A DNA stretch of 64,000 bases. Origin: Plotosus lineatus. Taxonomy: Eukaryota; Chordata; Actinopteri; Siluriformes; Plotosidae. Shown here piece after piece: positions 47,411 to 58,815 of this stretch. Positions within the stretch are counted from its first letter, which is position 1. Every line of letters begins with the position of its first letter. The translations under genes and the position numbers were made by a program. A model generated the notes under the pieces. That model saw nothing but the letters and a program-made list of their open reading frames with translations, had not been told where the DNA came from and made no database searches. The stretch is taken from assembly GCA_024760905.1 (NCBI GenBank), contig CM045751.1, forward strand, positions 9,940,001 to 10,004,000, given 5' to 3'.

Positions 47411-47787
47411 AACTGGGTTTAATCATCTCCAAACAAGGTTTAGTGGTTCGTACCAGTGATGCAAGGAAGGACAGTGAACTAGTAAGACTGTCATGGGTTC
47501 ACCGATGTCCATGAGGCGCGAAGGCTAGTACTGTAATTCTATTCTGCTGCCATAGAAAAGCTACTATGGCACAAACTGCTGAAACTCTTACTATAGAACG
47601 GTATTGAAACATATTGCAGTTTCCGGTTAATAGTGATGCCTAGCAGCAGGCCAGTCAGGCCGGTATGTTAGTCGATAAGTTGGTTATAACCTTTTGAGAC
47701 GCTGGACTTACTTTGTGTCAACCTGCCCCATTTACAGGGATCCCTCGCTACTACATGCTTCAATTCATGCGGCTTCAGTGCATCGCG
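47395..47787 (-). repeat. Right arm of the 393-bp inverted repeat
   Basis: Partner of 44516-44908 in opposite orientation. Here the arm continues outward into a complete MITE-1 (copy 9), whereas the left arm switches to a different MITE-1 copy after 55 bp. Confidence 0.92.
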
Positions 47788-48257
47788 GGTTTTTTTTAAA
47801 TATTGATTGAATTAAAAAATAAGGAAATTAAGGAAGAATAGGGAAAAAGTTCAGGAAAATGCCACACAAACAAAGCCAATTATGCAAAAAAAAAAAAAAA
47901 AAAACCCAAACAAACAAAAACAACCCAAAACCTCCCATCAAAACTCATTACATTTTTGTGAGGTGCGCATCTGAGTACATGCACGCGCATCTGCACGCAC
48001 GCGTGCGTCTGTATGTGTGTATTTATATTTTATTTACATATTATGCATTATTTTTGAATGTTTAATTGTTATTTTAAGCATTTATAGCATTGAATATGTA
48101 TTTATTGAGATTATATACACATATGCATGTACGTACATGTACATACGTATACATCAGTCGGGGTGGGGGGGGGGGGGGGGCGATCCTACTTCGCGGAATT
48201 TGGTGGTCGCGGGGGATCTCGGTGCCAATTAACCACGGAAAGTGAGGGATCCCTGTA
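47733..48257 (+). mobile_element. MITE-1 copy 9
   Basis: Left end CAGGGATCCCTCGCTACTAC, subfamily 1; interior and a G run of about 18 near 48165; right end CCACGGAAAGTGAGGGATCC then CTGTA. Its first 53 bp lie inside the right inverted-repeat arm. Confidence 0.9.
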
Positions 48258-49349
48258 TTCCCTTTAACCTTAAAGAATGCCATCAATCTTTCAAATGTCA
48301 CTGTTTATTTAGGATTCATGTGATTACTTACCAGGTTGTGGGATGAGACAAGAGAAACTAGTGGGGTCTTGAGCTCATTTTTCCCCACTGTTGTGGTTGG
48401 ATGGGGAATTTGGAACAATGACTCTGTTGGGCGTTATTATTTAGACCTTGAAGCGTGTTACAGTGATAAAAAAAGAATGTGTAAGCAGGCCAATGTTTGT
48501 TCAGAAAACATCCTCTTAGATAGCGCTGTAGGAGACCTAGTCAAATACAGATCTAACAACAGCCCAGATATTTGCGCTTATAAATGCACAGCATGCCTTA
48601 TTTGAAATCCTAACATGAGTTGATTTCCTGATCAAATCTCAAAGGAACATTGTTTAATTTGTTTTCAGTATCGTTTCACGTGATGTTTCACTGTGTGGTT
48701 GCATGTGTGTGGTGTATGTCTCTGTGTGTGGCTGTGTGTGTGTGGAGGGGTAGAGAGAGAGAGAGAGAGAGAGAGATTGTAAACTGTCTGCATGCCTTTG
48801 GATGTATGGCTTGCAGAGATGTGGAAACCCCTGGAGGTGGGCTGGTTGGAAAGGGGGTGGGACGAGAGGACAGAGTAGTGCTTCCCTTCCCTTTTATCAT
48901 TCTTTAGTGGGAAAAAATGTGATAAAGAACACTGCTGGTTCAGAGGCACCCGGCCTATAAACACAGCTCACATGCACAGAGATGAGGTCAGGGGCCACAT
49001 AGCACTTTGACAGAAAAAAAAGGGGAAAAGCACCCGAGGACCTCAAGACAATGGTCACTGAAGACCGAAGAGGAGGCAGTGCGAACCTGACAAGTGTTCA
49101 CTTCACATTCTTCCTCTTTCCCAAGACACTCTTCTCCCCCCGCAGTCTCTTCCTCACTTTCACATCCAGAGCATATGGCAGGACACTTATCAGGCCAGTA
49201 TCAAATGTTCTTCATATGCCATGCCGCTGATTCAGATGAGCAGCGGTTGAATTTCAAAATGCAATGCATGCTCATGAATGTCATGATAAGCATGATCCAG
49301 GAAATAGGCAAGAAATGGTTGTGCAACTCTCATAAAAGTTTGCAAGGCA
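48258..49349. other. Non-repetitive stretch
   Basis: GA array at 48752-48776. The rest is unique and of balanced composition (48800-49330). No recognised exon. Confidence 0.35.
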
Positions 49350-49610
49350 TGGCTTATTCATTCATTCATTCATTCATTCATTCATTTAGTCATATACCTT
49401 AAGTGCATGATCCTGTGTAGGATCACTGTGGATATGGAGCCTATTCTGGGAACACTGCGAACATTGGAGTACGAATACAAGATAAGTCTATACAACTTAT
49501 ACACTCAGACTCACACCAAGAAATCATTTACCAAAGCAAATCTAACCACTGTTTTTGCAAAGTGGGAGGAAACTAGAGAACCTTGAGCAAACCCGGGTAA
49601 GTAGCACACT
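49350..49610 (-). repeat. Old, diverged V-SINE-like or LINE-tail fragment
   Basis: ATTC repeat at 49357-49386, then weak similarity to the minus-strand V-SINE: TGGATATGGAGCCTATTCTG, ACACTCAGACTCACACCAAG, GTGGGAGGAAACTAGAGAAC, AGCAAACCCGGGTAAGTAGC. Much more diverged than the other copies. Confidence 0.5.
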
Positions 49611-49967
49611 CTGGACTGAAAGTAACCTGAGCTTCAGTGTTCCTCCAGTGTGATTCTGAAATACAGACACTCCCCGCTTTACATTCATTCGTTTTACGTA
49701 TTTTTCGATTTTACGTTTAAAAAAAAAAAAAAAAAATTAAGTCAAATTTTGAGTTTAGCGTGCTCTCTGTAGTACGAGACGTACCTACATGGTACGCTGA
49801 CGTAATACGCTACTTCCGCATGATGCTGCGTCCATGCTTTACAAACGACAGACTGAACGTGCCCCTCCTTCCTCCCAGTTCGCCGTGTGTTACCCTTGTG
49901 TTAAGACGTCGTCTCTGTGATCTTCGTGTTTACACTGTTTTGCGGACTTTTGTAACCCTAAGCAAAT

Positions 49968-50201
49968 ATGGTTGGTCAGAAGCGTTAGCCTACTAGTGAT
50001 GGTGGTAGTCAGAAAAAGCAGCAAGCTGTCTCATTAGAAACGAAGATGGCTATTATCAAGAAAATCGATGCTGGTGAAAAACATGTGAATGTTGCACATT
50101 TCTTCCAAATGGCGCCGTCGGCCATCGGAACCACTTCCAATCAGAAAGATCTCATCATAGAGAGGTTAAAGGTTATATTTGATACTGTATTTGATATTTG
50201 A
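49968..50201 (+). pseudogene. Tigger-C transposase N-terminal remnant
   Basis: Reading from ATG at 49968 gives MVGQKR, a TAG at 49986-49988, then SLETKMAIIKKIDAGEKHV, NVAHFFQMAPSAIGTTSNQ, KDLIIE, ending at TGA 50199-50201. KMAIIKKIDAGEKHVNVAHF is the first part of the CENP-B/pogo N-terminal DNA-binding domain. The second DNA-binding and DDE domains are missing. In copy 1 the codon at the TAG position is AAG, so the stop arose in this copy. Confidence 0.75.
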
Positions 50202-50276
50202 TGAGTGAATTTGATTAAAATTTATCTATTTGAAATTATTTTGCTTGAATTTAATTTATTTGAAATTAATGTTGAT

Positions 50277-50614
50277 ATTATTTGATATATTTGGAGGAAT
50301 GAGCACATCAGAGGGACAGCACATGTAAGACGTTTTGGAGACAAAGTCAGAGAGGCTGGATTGAGATGGTTTGGACATGTACAGAGGAGGGATAGTGAGT
50401 ATATTGGTAGTAGGATGCTGAGGTTGGAAGTACCAGGCAGACGACCTAGAGGAAGACCAAAGAGACGATTCATGGATGTGGTGAAGGAGGACATGAAGGT
50501 CGTTGGTATAAGAGAAGAAGATGCAAAGGATAGGGTGAGATGGAGGCAGATGATTCGCTGTGGCGACCCCTGAAGGGAAAAGCCGAAAGGAAAAGAAGAA
50601 GATTATTTGATATA
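50277..50614 (+). pseudogene. RTE-like LINE 3' fragment with 13-bp target duplication
   Basis: ATTATTTGATATA is duplicated exactly at 50277-50289 and 50602-50614; the insert is 50290-50601. It codes for [36 protein letters not shown] and RWRQMIRCGDP, about the last 95 residues of the LINE protein, then the 3' end and (GAA)n. It interrupts Tigger-C, so it is younger. Confidence 0.95.
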
Positions 50615-50817
50615 GTTGATATTATTTTACATTGTTATGTTTATAAGAATTGATTTAGAGATGTTTATTAGATGTGGTAATGGTATTTATGGATGTATAG
50701 TACACTATGAACGTCATACATCACTGGAACATACAGTAACAATTTACGGGTTTTTTTTTTCACCTTATGTTCGGCCGTCCGGAACCGAACTAAAACATAA
50801 GTCGAGGAGCATCTGTA

Positions 50818-51403
50818 CTACATGTGACATGGGTCAGACTGCTGAGGAAAGATGTTCCATGTTATGCAGCCAACATGTTGAACATTACATTGTTTCATCC
50901 TGAAGTGTGCTTCAGTCAGCCTGGGTTTTGCAACAAGGAAATGAACTGAGGATAGCTTGCCTCATCATCTAAAGGTTGCACCTTGAAATAGACGACTGGA
51001 GGAGCAATGGCCATAAATTGTAGATGATCAACTGAAGGGATTACATAACATATGTCCTTATATCAATTGATCAGATGCAATGCAGTTGCCCACAGCCAGA
51101 TCTGGTAAACCAGTACTGCCTTCGTCTTTCAGTAGACACAGTGGGAATGATTCAGAACCATGTGTGAGGCAGATGGGTGAGGCTGGCACACCCTGGGTAT
51201 ACGGTTAGAGATAAGCTCTGATAACAGAGCAGATTTCAGGAATTGATCACTGTTTATTCAGCTTATCCTATTAGTGGTTGAGCTCATGGATGCTCTATCA
51301 CTCTAGTCTTTCCAATCTAGTCCATTACTTGGACATTATATAAATTCTCCAGGATTGATTCTGGACTTGATTGGAAAAAGACTACATTGGTACAGGTTTG
51401 GTC
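50818..51403. other. Unassigned stretch
   Basis: No repeat family, array or supported frame. Confidence 0.3.
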
Positions 51404-51737
51404 GACATCATTAGGTTAAGGTAGGTGAGGTAAAGTCTGTTGGGCTTTTTACACCCGAGCCATAGTGGCTCATCAGGCCGGTGCTTATCCCCGGTTTCTG
51501 TAGCGTGTAGTTCAACTCCTCCTGGATGGGATGCTAGTTCATCGCGGGTTACCTTCCCAGTATATTTTTACTGGGATCCATTTATACTGCTGGGTGAACA
51601 GAGGCACACTTGTGATTAATACCTTGCCCAGGGGTCTGAGCACAGTGGGGGTCTCACTGGGATTTGAACACACAACCTCCCAATCATGAGCCCAGCACTC
51701 TAACCACTATGCCACTGGCCCCACAGACATCATTAGG
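51404..51737 (-). repeat. SINE-B, full length, 12-bp target duplication
   Basis: GACATCATTAGG is duplicated exactly at 51404-51415 and 51726-51737. Its 3' end is GGTAAAGTCTGTTGGGC in plus sense, and the head ends at CCACTGGCCCCACA. TTAAGGTAGGTGAGGTAAAG is a diverged form of the TTTACC tail. Confidence 0.94.
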
Positions 51738-51886
51738 GATAGATGGCAAAGGATTCTGGTCAGAGAGGTACCGAACCAGAGCCTATCATGGGAATAGAAA
51801 GCATAAGATACAAATACACCTTAGAGGTTCTGCAGGGCATCACAACAATACACATTAATTCATACCCATTTACAATTTAGTAGGAT

Positions 51887-52228
51887 CAATCCACATCCAG
51901 GGGCAGTGTTGGCCTAGTGGTATAGGGCACTGGATCGCTGATCCTAAGGTTTGGGGTTCGAGTCCCACTCTTCACAAGGATGTCACTGTCCCACCAGTGC
52001 AGCTAACCGGGTTATCAAAGGCCGTTCGCCTGTCTGACCATTGCTGACTTTCGACAACAGTAGGCTGCAAAACTGTCAGCGTGTTTCCGCCCTGCGATGG
52101 CCTGGGGAGCTGTCCAGGGTGTACTCTGCCTTCGCCCGGAGTCAGATGGGATGGGCGCCTGCCTCCCTGCGACCCTAATTAAGATTAAGCGGTTACAGAA
52201 AATGAATTGAATGAACAATCCACATCCA
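51887..52228 (+). repeat. SINE-A, L2-type tail, 13-bp target duplication
   Basis: CAATCCACATCCA is duplicated exactly at 51887-51899 and 52216-52228. Head and B box (GGTTCGAGTCC) are intact. The body lacks the segment containing CTCACTGTCTATGGTG and GTAAAAGAA (GGCCGTTCGCCTGTCTGACC joins in place). Confidence 0.95.
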
Positions 52229-52849
52229 TAAATAAGACAATTGCTAATTTAAAATATATTTTAGAGTTTGGAGAAACTCTTGCTGAGATCCAAGCCCCGC
52301 TGCTATGAAACAACATTAGGGCCATCACACTGTTCCAGCCTCTTCATTAAAGCTTATTTAAGTAGCTGCTTTTTGTGCGAATCACATATTCAGTCGAAAC
52401 TGATATCTATTTCAAGGAGGAAAAAAAATATGAAGTTGCATTTACTCCACTTTTAAAATTTTTTTCAGTTTCAGCTGCAGACCACAACATCCCTTTCTGC
52501 ATCATTGTCATACTTGAAATAGGAACTAAATTTTAACCATCTTACTTTCTGCATCCGAAACCTCAGAAGCCGTCGCACATTGTGCCATCCAGCTATACCT
52601 GAGTTTACTTGAGGTAAACCCTGGACTGCAGATTTCAGACACAGATTTCCTGAAACAACATCCTGGCCAAAAAAACTAGTTTTCCGATTTTACTGAACCT
52701 GCAAAACCAATAGAGTTTAAGGTCCAGAAACATTGAGCAAGTGAAAGTACCATTGCAGAGATTAGGTTTGGGTTTTCTCCCCACCAAACAAAGTACTGGA
52801 ACTTTCACTACCAGAAAAGTACGGGTTTGTCAGCTGACAACTGTATGCA

Positions 52850-52907
<58 letters not shown>

Positions 52908-53425
52908 CGCAAGGCTATAGGATAGCTATAATAAGCAACTTACTGTAGGTACATGCAGCCAATCAGCAATAAACATGCCACATGATGACAAAGCATGGCA
53001 CGGCCATAGTTTGTAGCTCAAGTAGGCTAATATATTCAAGCCTATTTTGGTGACTGACACAGCCGCAGGTGCAATTAATATAAACAAAGTGGTTTATTTT
53101 GCCTATCTTTATTTTTCTACAAAAAATGTTTGAAAGGAAACCTAAACTGAATTGTGCACACATGGTATTATCGCAATCCAATTACAAGGCACCATGTTGA
53201 TCATTGCATCATGAGGAGTACATCAGAGCCCGTTCTACTTTTATATCTGGGACAGGGAACTCCCTCAACTATTTCCTGAATTTTCCACAACTCCCTCTGG
53301 TATTTAAAGTGGTTTCACTAATAAGAAATGTGTTAGGCTAAATCAAACAATGTAATTCTTATATCTTCAGAGGTTTTCTTCAATGCCAAACATTTACATG
53401 TACACTGAAAGCCAAAAGAACAATA
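52229..53425. other. Unassigned stretch with CA array
   Basis: CA array at 52852-52900. The rest is unique and AT-rich, with no supported exon. Confidence 0.3.
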
Positions 53426-53913
53426 TACAGTGATTCCTCGCTACTTCGTACTTCAGTTTCTGCGGCTTCAGTGCATTGTGGGTTTTTCAAAAATATTCAT
53501 TGAGAAATTTAAAAATAAGGAAAAATAGGGGAAAAGTTAAGGAAAATGCTGCAAAACAAGGCCAATTGTGTAAAAAAAAAAAAAACACCAACCCAAAACA
53601 AACAAAAACAAAAAACAACCCACAACCCCCCAACAAAATTACTTACATTTTTATGTGAGGTGCACATCTGTGTGTGCGTGCGCGTCTGTATGTGTGTGTG
53701 TTTATATTTTATTTACATCGTATGCATTATTTTTGAATGCTTAATTGTTATTATAAGCATTTGTATCATTGAATATGTATTTATTGATATTATATACACA
53801 TTAACATGTATACGTCAGTCAGGAGGGTCGATCCTACTTCGTGGAAATCAGTGGTCGCGCGGGGTGGGTGTGTCTCGATTCCCATTAACCACGGAAAGTG
53901 AGGGATCCCTGTA
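53426..53913 (+). mobile_element. MITE-1 copy 10
   Basis: Left end CAGTGATTCCTCGCTACTTC after TA, subfamily 2. Uninterrupted interior; right end CACGGAAAGTGAGGGATCCC then TGTA. A good reference copy. Confidence 0.92.
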
Positions 53914-55286
53914 ATGCAGCACTTTCTGGTTTGGTTGGTTCAATCCTTGCTGCATTTCTACACCAACTTAAGACAGCACTACTCCAATACAGTATGACCC
54001 CCCCCCAAGGCAATTTACAATCAGGGAATTCATGGAAAATAGCCAACAGAGTCCCAAATTAACTAATCTTGTGTTTTGTTTTATTTTACTTTATTTTATT
54101 GGTTGTTTAAAAAAAGCGTTCCAACTTTTTTTATGTACCGAGGAAACATACTTCATATTTAAATAGCAGATCAATATCCATAAACTTTACACAAGATTTC
54201 CACCCTCTTTCCGCTCACAAAAAATATGATGAAAATAAAAATAAAAAGTAATTAAAATGAAATAAAAAATAAAAAAAAACTTTAAAAACACCACCAGCGA
54301 TCTCTGAACAGGTGAAGGCAAACAACGTTTCATTGAATGGAAGTACAACATATTCAACTTTTATCATTCCATGTAACAATGGACAATGTTTTCAAAACAT
54401 CTTATTATAATTTCACAGCTGCGGTCGTACCAGCCATCTTTTCATGTCGTCGCCAATAAGTCATATGCGTTACGTTTTCAGGTTGTCCATCTGCTTGTAC
54501 ATCTGTCTATCTGTCCATTTGTCCACCCTTCTGTCCATCCAGTCATCCCTTGGTGATTATCATTAGCACTAAATCTTAAGAACATGTGGCTGAATATAGA
54601 AGATTTATATAGAGTTATCACTGTAACTAGCAGATGCACTAAATAGATTTTGGAGTTTATCCAATCTGGGTCGAGGCAAACGCCGCAAATGGGTTTTAAT
54701 CACTTGCTTCCTGCAGGTTTGAAGTTCAGAGCTTAACAAATGTATCTGACCATCTGTTAAGGAAATACATGTTTAACGTTCACTTTTTAATTTGTCTTTT
54801 CTTTAAAAAGTGGACAAATTACCAAAATGTAAAATGTGAAAAAAAAATCTTTAACAGTAAGTGTAAATGCTGGCTTTGTTTTTTTTTTTTTTTTTTTAAC
54901 AAAATTTTCATGATTTCTGGAGTTTGTTCCTTCGGAAGGTTTTTCAAATAAACCTTTATATGATAAATTCTTGAGTCATTTAAATCCCATAGTAGCTCAA
55001 GTGGAAGCAAGTTTGAAATCTGCCTTGGTATGAACCTCCGCCTATATTTGAGACCACAGCCTGCCAAATGAATAAGAATAAAAAAAATATGTTGTCAGGA
55101 TAAATATTTTAATTCTATACTTTGTTGTTTTTTTATCAGACAGGATTAGAATTAATGGAACATGCCTTTGCAGAATAGTATTCCAGTTATCTGACAGCAC
55201 AGTTTCGAGTACACACCAGGTACAATGCTCTCTCATCCAACCGCCGGCATTAGGCCAACTGAAGATTGGAGACGTTTGGTTTGAAA
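53914..55286. other. AT-rich unassigned stretch
   Basis: Several A/T runs (54240-54290, 54880-54898), and CTGTCTATCTGTCCATTTGT repeats near 54495-54545. No repeat family shared with the window. Confidence 0.3.
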
Positions 55287-55787
55287 CAAAAAAATGGTTT
55301 GAGGGTAGTTGTGGCCTGGTGGTTGAGGTGCTGGATCACTGATCCTAAGGTTGGGGGGGGGGGGGGGGGGTTCAAGCCCCACTCTCAATGGGTTCTCACT
55401 GCTCTCTCACCCCAGTGCAGCTAACCAGGTTATCAACGGCCGCCATGTCTCTCACTGTCTATGGTGATGTCTCTCACTGTCTATGGTGATGTCTCTCACT
55501 GTCTATGGTGATGTCTCTCACTGTCTATGGTGATGTCTCTCACTGTCTATGGTGATGTCTCTCACTGTCTATGGTGGGAGGTTCATGTAAAAAAACCATT
55601 GCTGATTTTCAACAAGAGTAGGCTGCATAACCGTCGGCATGTTTCCACCCTGCGATGGCCTGGCGAGCTGTCCAGGGTATACTCTGCCCTCGCCTGGAGT
55701 TCGATGGGATGAGTTCCAGCATCCCTATGACCCTAATTAGAATTAAGTGATGATGGAAAATGAATGAATCAATGAAAAAAGGTTTGA
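55287..55787 (+). repeat. SINE-A, L2-type tail, with internal 22-bp minisatellite
   Basis: Flanked by AAAAAAATGGTTTGA-type and GAAAAAAGGTTTGA-type sequence, an imperfect target duplication. Head and body are present, with a G run of 18 inserted before the B-box remnant GGTTCAAGCCC. From about 55445 to 55577 the segment ATGTCTCTCACTGTCTATGG plus TG is repeated six times in tandem; other copies have it once. Confidence 0.92.
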
Positions 55788-55975
55788 TGCTTTCCATTTA
55801 AATTAATCAAGAATGAACAGAATTACAGGCCAGGTAGTTTTATCTTTTGGCTAAGAATGAGTTACATGCACTTCTGTGTTTTTTTTCCTCTGTCGTGATG
55901 TATTTACAGTATCTATAAGAGCTGATGTTCTAGTAGCTGATTATAATGCTTATATCAAATAATTGTGAATAGAAT

Positions 55976-56011
<36 letters not shown>

Positions 56012-56134
56012 ACTGTATATGTTAACAGTATTTTAAGCATACAGATTAGAAACACAATGTATATAACATCTTACTGATGGAAGGATCTCCCATTAACTGA
56101 GTTGTACTCTCACTTGAGACTTGAACTTTCATGG
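55788..56134. other. Unassigned stretch with TG array
   Basis: TG array at 55976-56010, otherwise AT-rich unique DNA. Confidence 0.3.
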
Positions 56135-56613
56135 TACAGGGATTCCTCACTTTCCGCTGTTCATTGGGATCGAGATCCCCCCCGCGACAACTCAATTCCG
56201 CGAAGTAGGATCGACCCCCCTGACTGCCGTATACGTACATGTATATGTGTATATAATATCAATAAATACATATTCAATGCTATAAATGCTTATAATAACA
56301 ATTAAACATTAAAAAATAATGCATAAAATATAAATACACACACTCAGACATGCACTTCACAAAAATGTAAGTAGTTTTAATGGGAGATTTTGGGTTGTTT
56401 TTTGTTTTTGTTTGTTTTAGGGTTTTTTTTTTTTGTTTGTTTGTTTTTTTTTTTTTGCATAATTGACCTTGTTTTTGCAGCATTTTCCTTAACTTTTCCC
56501 CTATTCTTCCTTAATTTCATTATTTTTTATTTCAATGAATATTTAAAAAAAAAAAAAAAAAAATGCACTGAAGCCGTATTAATTGAAGCGTGAAGTAGCG
56601 AGGGATCTCTGTA
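56135..56613 (-). mobile_element. MITE-1 copy 11
   Basis: CAGGGATTCCTCACTTTCCG at the left, GAATTCAA-type subfamily-1 end (TTAATTGAAGCGTGAAGTAG) and AGGGATCTCTGTA at the right, both with TA. T and A runs are expanded in the interior. Confidence 0.9.
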
Positions 56614-56780
56614 CTGAGAAATACAAAACACGCTGTTTCCGCTTATATTTTTATATTTTTGTTTCCGCTGTTTCAAAGTGCTGACACTTGACACCTACAA
56701 AAATGTGAAGTCATCACTTTCTCACAGAAAGTATCACACTTTTTTACGAATCAATTTATGTACTTCATAAAAGTCCTTAC

Positions 56781-56990
<210 letters not shown>

Positions 56991-56991
56991 C

Positions 56992-57338
56992 GGGGCAGTG
57001 GTGGTCTAGTGGTATAGGGTGCTGGATTGCTGATCATAAGGTTGGGGGGTTCGAGTCCCCACAAGGTTGTCACTGTCCCCCCCAGTGCAGCTAACTGGGT
57101 TATCAAAGACCGGCCATGTCTCTCACTGTCTATGGTGTGAGGTTCATGTAAAAAGAACCATTGCTGACTTTCGTAAAGAGTATTTCTTTTATTACTTTCG
57201 TAACGACAGCGTGTTTCTGTCCTTTGCTAAAAGGGTTGTGTCAGGAAGGGCATCTGACGTAAATACCTCTGCCCAATCAAACATGCGACTCATTCACTGC
57301 GGTAACCCCTAAAGAAGGGAAAAAGCCGAAAGGAAATC
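56992..57338 (+). repeat. SINE-A, full length, RTE-type tail
   Basis: Head GGGGCAGTGGTGGTCTAGTG, B box GGTTCGAGTCCC directly followed by CACAAGG (a small deletion removes ACTCTC). An insertion of TTTCTTTTATTACTTTCGTA occurs in the body. The tail ends with GGAAAAAGCCGAAAGGAAA; TA array on both sides. Confidence 0.9.
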
Positions 57339-57370
57339 TCATATATATATATATCTTCTTCTTCTTCTTC

Positions 57371-57408
<38 letters not shown>

Positions 57409-57424
57409 GAGAGAGAGAAGAAGA

Positions 57425-57482
<58 letters not shown>
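57339..57482. repeat. TA array with inverted CTT/GAA blocks
   Basis: TA, then (CTT)n/TTC at about 57354-57371, TA, GAGAGAGAGAAGAAGAAG at 57411-57428, TA to 57482. The CTT and GAA blocks are complementary, so the region can fold back on itself. Confidence 0.93.
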
Positions 57483-57486
<4 letters not shown>

Positions 57487-58030
57487 TCCGCACTTTCTGA
57501 CTAAATAATCAACATCTTCAGACCCAAGAACACAGCAGAGCTGCAGTATACATTTGGTTGATGCATACCAGAGTAAGATGCTGATGTAGATGTCACTTGG
57601 AAAGATGCTGTTAATGAGTGTTATTATTCCCCTCAGTGATGTTCTCCAAAGAGGGAGCACACTATCCCCTCAGGGCAAACTTGTGACCCTGACCACATAA
57701 TTTGTTTCAAAAACAGGAAGCAGTATTCCCTTTTGACAGGAAGTTCCGCTGCTAAACATAATTTAGTTCGTGAAACATTTTGTCAAGCAGTAGAGGTCAT
57801 GAACAGACAAGTGCAAGAGATGTGGAAGCTGGGGTTAACATTTTGTTTATTTACGATATCATCATGGTCAGAGTGTTTAAAGCTGCGTGCTGTCTCACAA
57901 AAAAAAAAAAAAAACAGCTTTGCTGGATTTTGGCATTTGGGAAGGGGGAGGGTTTAACAAGAGGCTAGAGGGAATAAGAACAGAGAACTGACTTCGGAGT
58001 CTCATTTTTCACTGCATGTCTGCTTTTATG

Positions 58031-58094
<64 letters not shown>

Positions 58095-58568
58095 TGTCAC
58101 CCACCATGGCTGCCAAATCTTTGAGTGTGTGTTAGAAGAGCACGGCGGCTGGCTGGCCCCCCAAGCAGACCAGGCTGCTGGAAGCAGATTGCAAACCTCA
58201 TTTCCAAAAGTAGGGAAAAAGCGAAAACACAAGCCTTTCTGATTAGGGCATGAGCCTAGATGAAAGGCGGCAGCGCCAATCAGCAATGAGTTAGGGGCAC
58301 CCAGGGAGGAAGTGGGCCCGCCACAGGCATTCTGGTTTGTCTAGTTGTTACTATTGAAACAGCTACCAGAAACAGAAACAAATCTCTCTCTTTTTTCACA
58401 TTTTTATGGGGGTGGGACTGGAGGCAGAATAGGCGGAGTACACATTGTCTAAAATGTTGCGATGATCAACTCGTCTTTCTAAGACTGCAGAAGGATTTGG
58501 GGGGTAAATAAAAGGGCTTTAAGAGCCTTTTTGTACATTTTATCTTCCGTCATCTATTGATTTTGTGA
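57483..58568. other. Non-repetitive stretch with TG array
   Basis: TG array at 58032-58093; otherwise unique. Balanced composition at 57490-57700 and 58094-58350; no recognised exon. Confidence 0.35.
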
Positions 58569-58651
58569 TTATTTCATTCATTTTCTGTATCGCTTTTTGT
58601 TCAGCCTTGGAACCATAGCCTTGATTCGGGAATATAACTTGAGAACAAGAG

Positions 58652-58713
<62 letters not shown>

Positions 58714-58800
58714 CGTAAGCTAATTTCCTGAACACCAATCAGCATATTTTTATAATGTAGAAGGAAACCTGAGAACCCTGTGGAATCCTGTTATGACCAT
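58569..58800 (-). repeat. Old V-SINE-like fragment with CA array
   Basis: ATTTCATTCATTTTCTGTAT at the left, CA array at 58655-58710, then ATGTAGAAGGAAACCTGAGA, which resembles the minus-strand V-SINE (GTGGGAGGAAACC). Strongly diverged. Confidence 0.5.
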
Positions 58801-58815
58801 ACACAGAAAAATATA

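Larger units (their letters stand above)
49662..50817 (+). mobile_element. Tigger-C copy 2, complete, hosting a LINE
   Basis: TA flanks at 49662-49663 and 50816-50817. The left end CAGACACTCCCCGCTTTACA and the right end in reverse complement, CAGATGCTCCTCGACTTATG, are imperfect inverted repeats. It carries a transposase N-terminal remnant from 49968 and an RTE-like LINE insertion at 50290-50601. Without the LINE it is about 820 bp. Confidence 0.82.
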
